7,917 nucleotides of DNA, taken from assembly GCA_009778275.1 (NCBI GenBank), contig WRKC01000064.1, forward strand, positions 1-7,917, given 5' to 3'. Position 1 is the first letter of the stretch; each line of letters opens with the position of its first letter. The notes below the pieces were generated by a model. That model made no database searches, was not told the origin of the DNA, and worked only from the letters and a program-made list of their open reading frames with translations. A program made the position numbers and the translations under genes. Below, in pieces: positions 5,125-7,917 of the stretch. The stretch is from Methanomassiliicoccaceae archaeon (GTDB taxonomy: Archaea; Thermoplasmatota; Thermoplasmata; Methanomassiliicoccales; Methanomethylophilaceae).

Positions 5125-6777
5125 TCATGCATCGGGCCAAAGCTGCGCCGACGTCTCTCTGAGCTTGAACTTCATTATCTTTCCGCTGGCCGTCTGGGGA
5201 TATTCTTTGACGAAAGCTACGTGCTCGGGTATCTTGTACCTGGCGATCTTCCCGCGGCAATAGTCCTGGATGTCTGAAGGGGTCAGGTCGTATCCTTCTT
5301 TCAATATTATGAAAGCGCCCGGCACTTCCCCGTATTTCGCGGACGGGACGCCGACGACCTGCACGTCCTTGATGCCGTCGATATGGTGTATGAAATCCTC
5401 CAGCTCCTTGGGGTATATGTTCTCCCCGCCCCTGATGATCATGTCCTTGATCCTTCCCGTGACGGAGAAATAGCCTTCTTCATCCTTTACGCCGATGTCG
5501 CCGGAATGCAGCCATCCCTTTTCGTCTATCGCTTTTGCCGTCTCTTCCGGCATTTTGTAGTAACCCTTCATCACGTTATAGCCACGGCAGCAGAACTCCC
5601 CCGGTACGCCGGGTTCGCAGATCTCCCCCGTATCGGGGTCGAGTATCTCCACTTCCACTCCAATCATCGCTTTTCCGACGGTGGAGCATTTCCTTTCGAG
5701 GCTCGGCTCGCTGTACAGTGATTGTGTCATCCCTGGGGAGGTCTCCGTCAGGCCGAAGACTATGGTCACTTCCCTCATGTTCATCCTCTCGACCGCTTCT
5801 TCCATCGTCTTGGTGGGACAGGGAGAACCTGCCATTATTCCCGTCCTCAGGGTGCTGAAGTCGAATTTGTCGAAGATCTTGTGTTCCATCACGGATATGA
5901 ACATCGTGGGCACACCGTAAAGGGCGGTGCATTTTTCCTTTTCAACGGATGTCATGACTATCAGCGGATCGTATTCCTCCAATATCACCATCGCCGCCCC
6001 GTGGTTGACGCATGCCATGACGCCCAGGGAGCAGCCAAAACAGTGGAAGAGCGGTACCGGCAGGCATACCCTGTCGTTGGGACCGAAATTCTGATTCACA
6101 CCGACCCAGTAACCGTTGTTGCCGATGTTGTGGTGGGTCAGCATGACCCCCTTCGGGAAACCCGTCGTACCTGAGGTGTATTGCATGTTCACCACATCGT
6201 GGGAGCTCAATCCCGCCTGCCTTTCCAGATATTCCGCGTCCGTGACCTGACAGGACATTGACATGACCTCCGGCATCGAGAACATCCCCCTGTGCTTTTC
6301 GGATCCCAAGAACATCACTCTACGGAGGTGTGGATACCTTTCCGACCTCAGCATCCCCCTGGGCTGTGTCTTCAGTTCGGGTATGAGATCATAGATGGTC
6401 TTCACGTAGTCCGTGTCCTTGCTGCCGTCTATGAGGAAAATATTCTCCGTGTCTGACTGGCGGATGACGTAATCGATCTCGGATTCCTTGTATTTCGTGT
6501 TTATCGTCAACAATATAGCGCCTATTTTGGCGGTGGCGAACTGAAGAGCTACCCAGTGGGGCACATTCGTTGCCCAGAGGGCAACCTTCTCTCCCCTTTG
6601 GACGCCCATCGCCATCAGCCCTTTAGCTATGTCGTCAACGGTGTCCCTGAACTCTTTCCATGTCTGCCTGTAATTCCTGTCGACGTATACCACGGCGTCG
6701 TTGTCAGGGTATTTGGCGGTGATCTCATCGAGCAGCTGCCCCAGGGTCGCTTCTCTTGTTATCTCTTGTCTCGGCAT
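5125..6777 (-). CDS. Acyl-CoA synthetase (AMP-forming), ANL superfamily
   Basis: This enzyme would activate a carboxylic acid with ATP to an acyl-adenylate and transfer it to CoA. At 550 aa it is full length. All core ANL motifs are intact: P-loop-like YTSGTTGFPKGV (200-211), FGLTETSP (341-348), HSGDIG with D427, the hinge segment GRIKDMIIRGGENIYPKELE (441-460), and the C-terminal PQTASGKIMKF with catalytic K533. No signal peptide is seen, so it is cytosolic. Overall it resembles medium/long-chain fatty acyl-CoA ligases more than acetyl-CoA synthetases (shorter than about 650 aa), but the substrate cannot be read from the sequence. It is second in an operon, 9 bases after the XRE-cupin regulator, with GAGG 7 nt before the ATG, so its expression is probably tied to that regulator. 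Confidence 0.93.
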   Translation of the reverse strand: MPRQEITREATLGQLLDEITAKYPDNDAVVYVDRNYRQTWKEFRDTVDDIAKGLMAMGVQRGEKVALWATNVPHWVALQFATAKIGAILLTINTKYKESEIDYVIRQSDTENIFLIDGSKDTDYVKTIYDLIPELKTQPRGMLRSERYPHLRRVMFLGSEKHRGMFSMPEVMSMSCQVTDAEYLERQAGLSSHDVVNMQYTSGTTGFPKGVMLTHHNIGNNGYWVGVNQNFGPNDRVCLPVPLFHCFGCSLGVMACVNHGAAMVILEEYDPLIVMTSVEKEKCTALYGVPTMFISVMEHKIFDKFDFSTLRTGIMAGSPCPTKTMEEAVERMNMREVTIVFGLTETSPGMTQSLYSEPSLERKCSTVGKAMIGVEVEILDPDTGEICEPGVPGEFCCRGYNVMKGYYKMPEETAKAIDEKGWLHSGDIGVKDEEGYFSVTGRIKDMIIRGGENIYPKELEDFIHHIDGIKDVQVVGVPSAKYGEVPGAFIILKEGYDLTPSDIQDYCRGKIARYKIPEHVAFVKEYPQTASGKIMKFKLRETSAQLWPDA

Positions 6778-6784
6778 GATCCGG

Positions 6785-6788
6785 CCTC
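6785..6788 (-). promoter_or_regulatory. Ribosome binding site of the ligase, overlapping the regulator's stop codon
   Basis: On the minus strand the TGA of the XRE-cupin gene (6789-6787) runs directly into GAGG (6788-6785), which sits 7 nt before the ligase ATG at 6777. Ribosomes finishing the regulator would therefore uncover or load onto this site, supporting translational coupling and fixing the ligase start. Confidence 0.75.
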
Positions 6789-7341
6789 AGAATGGAACAT
6801 ATATCACGGCGAGTATCTCCGCCGGACGATCGTCCGCGGCGCAGACCTTGTGCGGCACCAGCGAGTTGTAGTATGTTGAATCTCCCGGTTCCAGCAGATA
6901 TTTGTCCTTGCCGTACGTCAATTCAATTATCCCCGAAAGGACCACAATGAATTCTTCTCCCTCGTGAGATGATTCGGTCTCGGCGCAGCCGGGATCGATC
7001 CTTACGAACAAAGGCTCCATGTGCCTGTCAGTTTTGCCTTCGCCCAGAGGGAAATAACGGTACTCGGACGCCCTGTGGGCGGAGACCTCCTCCGTTCTCT
7101 CTGAAGCTCTGATTATCAGCGGGTCTTTTACAAAGAGGTCGTCTGTGAAAGTACCGAGACGCTGCCCCAGGGCTCTGGACAGTTTTATGAGCACTCCCAC
7201 GGCCGGATATGTGTTCCCTTCCTCGATGTCATTGAGTAAAACTATGTTCGTCCCCGTCCTTTCAGCGAGTTCTTCCACTGTGATGCCCAACCTCTCTCTG
7301 TACATTCGGACCCTGGAACCCAACATGTTAGCTTCGTCCAT
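6787..7341 (-). CDS. XRE-family transcriptional regulator with C-terminal cupin domain
   Basis: This two-domain cytosolic regulator is 184 aa from the ATG at 7341. Residues about 5-62 form a lambda-repressor-like helix-turn-helix (LGSRVRMYRERLGITVEELA, then TGTNIVLLNDIEEGNTYP). Residues about 110-183 form a small cupin barrel with PGCAETESSHEGEEFIVVLSG and LLEPGDSTYYNSLVPHKV, the two conserved cupin motifs; one His of motif 1 is missing, so metal binding is uncertain. Such proteins bind DNA and sense a small ligand in the barrel. The gene precedes the acyl-CoA ligase in the same operon, so the ligand may be an acid or acyl-CoA handled by that enzyme, and autoregulation is likely; both are inferences. 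A longer form from a TTG at 7401 would place the TATA-like box inside the gene, so I prefer 7341. Confidence 0.9.
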   Translation of the reverse strand: MDEANMLGSRVRMYRERLGITVEELAERTGTNIVLLNDIEEGNTYPAVGVLIKLSRALGQRLGTFTDDLFVKDPLIIRASERTEEVSAHRASEYRYFPLGEGKTDRHMEPLFVRIDPGCAETESSHEGEEFIVVLSGIIELTYGKDKYLLEPGDSTYYNSLVPHKVCAADDRPAEILAVIYVPF

Positions 7342-7381
7342 TGTTCTTCCCCTGTTGATGCTGGTATGTATTGGCGATTCG

Positions 7382-7389
7382 ATTAATAA
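7382..7389 (-). promoter_or_regulatory. TATA-like box for the regulator-ligase operon
   Basis: TTATTAAT on the minus strand lies about 41-48 bases before the ATG at 7341, in the 79-bp gap after the RloB-like gene. Initiation about 26 nt downstream, near 7360, would leave a leader of roughly 18 nt containing the weak ribosome-binding-like AGGGGAAG. It suggests the operon does not depend only on readthrough from the RloB-like gene. Confidence 0.45.
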
Positions 7390-7420
7390 GAATTCGGTCA
7401 ATTATCCAAAGTCAGATAAA

Positions 7421-7917
7421 TCACTGTTTGTTTCCCGTGCGCATAAGGTTGATAAGTTGGGGAAGGTTTGTACCAACCTCGCTTTTTAAATCCTTCAGAT
7501 CACTGCTGAATGCTTTGGAAATATTCATCGCTGTACCAATATGGTAGACCAAAGCATGAAAATCATGTTGTTTAGTGATGTGCCTCCTCCTGATCTCGTC
7601 GTCCAATATCCTAACGCATTTTGTCTTATCTTTCAGATCAGGTATTAGGCGCTCTATTTCATCGAAATGGAACATAATCCATAACTCAAATTTTGGATTA
7701 GTAACAAATAATCTGAATTTTTCTTTGTTACATTTTTCTATGAGTTCCGAATAAACCTGCGGAGAAATCGTTCCATCATCGCGGTAGACCACCATGCAGA
7801 CCTCATCTCCTTCGTACAACTCTATCAAATAACTTTTTAGGTCAAAATCTGGAATATTCTTCGCCTTGAAGTATTTCATGCACTCTTCTTCAGCTTCTTT
7901 AAAAAAAGATATTTTTT
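7421..7917 (-). CDS. RloB-like protein, C-terminal part (5' end outside window)
   Basis: The frame stays open to the right edge, so the Met at 7879 is probably internal and the gene begins beyond the window; codons before that Met read KISFFKEAEEEC. Counting from that Met, GDEVCMVVYRDDG (24-36) and the strong TNPKFELWIMFHFDEI (60-75) resemble RloB, whose usual forms are GD-V---D-D and SNP-FE-WLLLHF. RloB was named from restriction-modification-linked loci in Campylobacter; the family has a Toprim/OLD-like fold and is often paired with an AAA/ABC-type ATPase in phage-defence loci. The aspartate-rich strand here reads YRDD instead of D-D-D, so catalytic competence is uncertain. The gene is markedly AT-rich: 14 G/C in line 7681-7740, versus 37 of 60 in a counted ligase line. 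This points to foreign origin. Any partner would lie outside the window. Confidence 0.65.
   Translation of the reverse strand, partial: KISFFKEAEEECMKYFKAKNIPDFDLKSYLIELYEGDEVCMVVYRDDGTISPQVYSELIEKCNKEKFRLFVTNPKFELWIMFHFDEIERLIPDLKDKTKCVRILDDEIRRRHITKQHDFHALVYHIGTAMNISKAFSSDLKDLKSEVGTNLPQLINLMRTGNKQ

Noticed and set aside
5722..6174. + strand open frames opposite the acyl-CoA ligase
   Set aside because: They lie wholly antisense to a gene with all ANL motifs intact; they look like composition-driven shadows.
7342..7401. N-terminal extension of the XRE-cupin protein from a TTG
   Set aside because: The extra 20 residues precede the normal HTH start, contain the probable TATA box, and lack family character.

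Overview
The window looks like archaeal chromosome. Supporting points are an archaeal-type cofactor-independent phosphoglycerate mutase, two pilin-like proteins whose N-termini fit archaeal class III leaders, an Isf-type iron-sulfur flavoprotein as found in methanogens, TATA-like boxes and GGAG/GAGG ribosome binding sites. A methanogen of the Thermoplasmatota (Methanomassiliicoccales) is my best guess. It fits the protein flavour, the moderately high GC of the core genes and the complete absence of TAG stops, but nothing in the window proves it.

Left block (1-1726, + strand): the 3' part of a peptidase-U32-family gene that enters from outside the window, then two small overlapping genes for single-pass, pilin-like surface proteins. 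This block converges with no spacer on a minus-strand operon (1727-3546). That operon encodes an iron-sulfur flavoprotein of the NADPH-dependent FMN reductase fold followed by phosphoglycerate mutase (apgM), joined by a 4-nt ATGA overlap.

Middle (3547-3852): a strongly AT-rich divergent intergenic region. It holds three tandem copies of a 23-bp unit, at least one decayed copy beside them, and promoter-like sequences for both flanking genes. The repeats lie immediately upstream of a solitary, lower-GC gene (3853-5115) for an AAA_14/DUF4143 ATPase with a C-terminal PD-(D/E)xK-like domain. This has the look of an accessory gene with its own control region.

Right block (5125-7917, minus strand): an XRE-cupin regulator and an ANL-superfamily acyl-CoA ligase form a tight two-gene operon in which the ligase's ribosome binding site overlaps the regulator's stop codon. 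Upstream of them, running off the right edge, is an AT-rich RloB-like gene whose family is associated with restriction and abortive-infection loci. Its neighbour outside the window would decide whether a defence system starts there.

The two most promising leads for something new are the 23-bp repeat/ATPase unit and the paired pilin-like proteins. The RloB-like gene is a lead that depends on sequence beyond the window.
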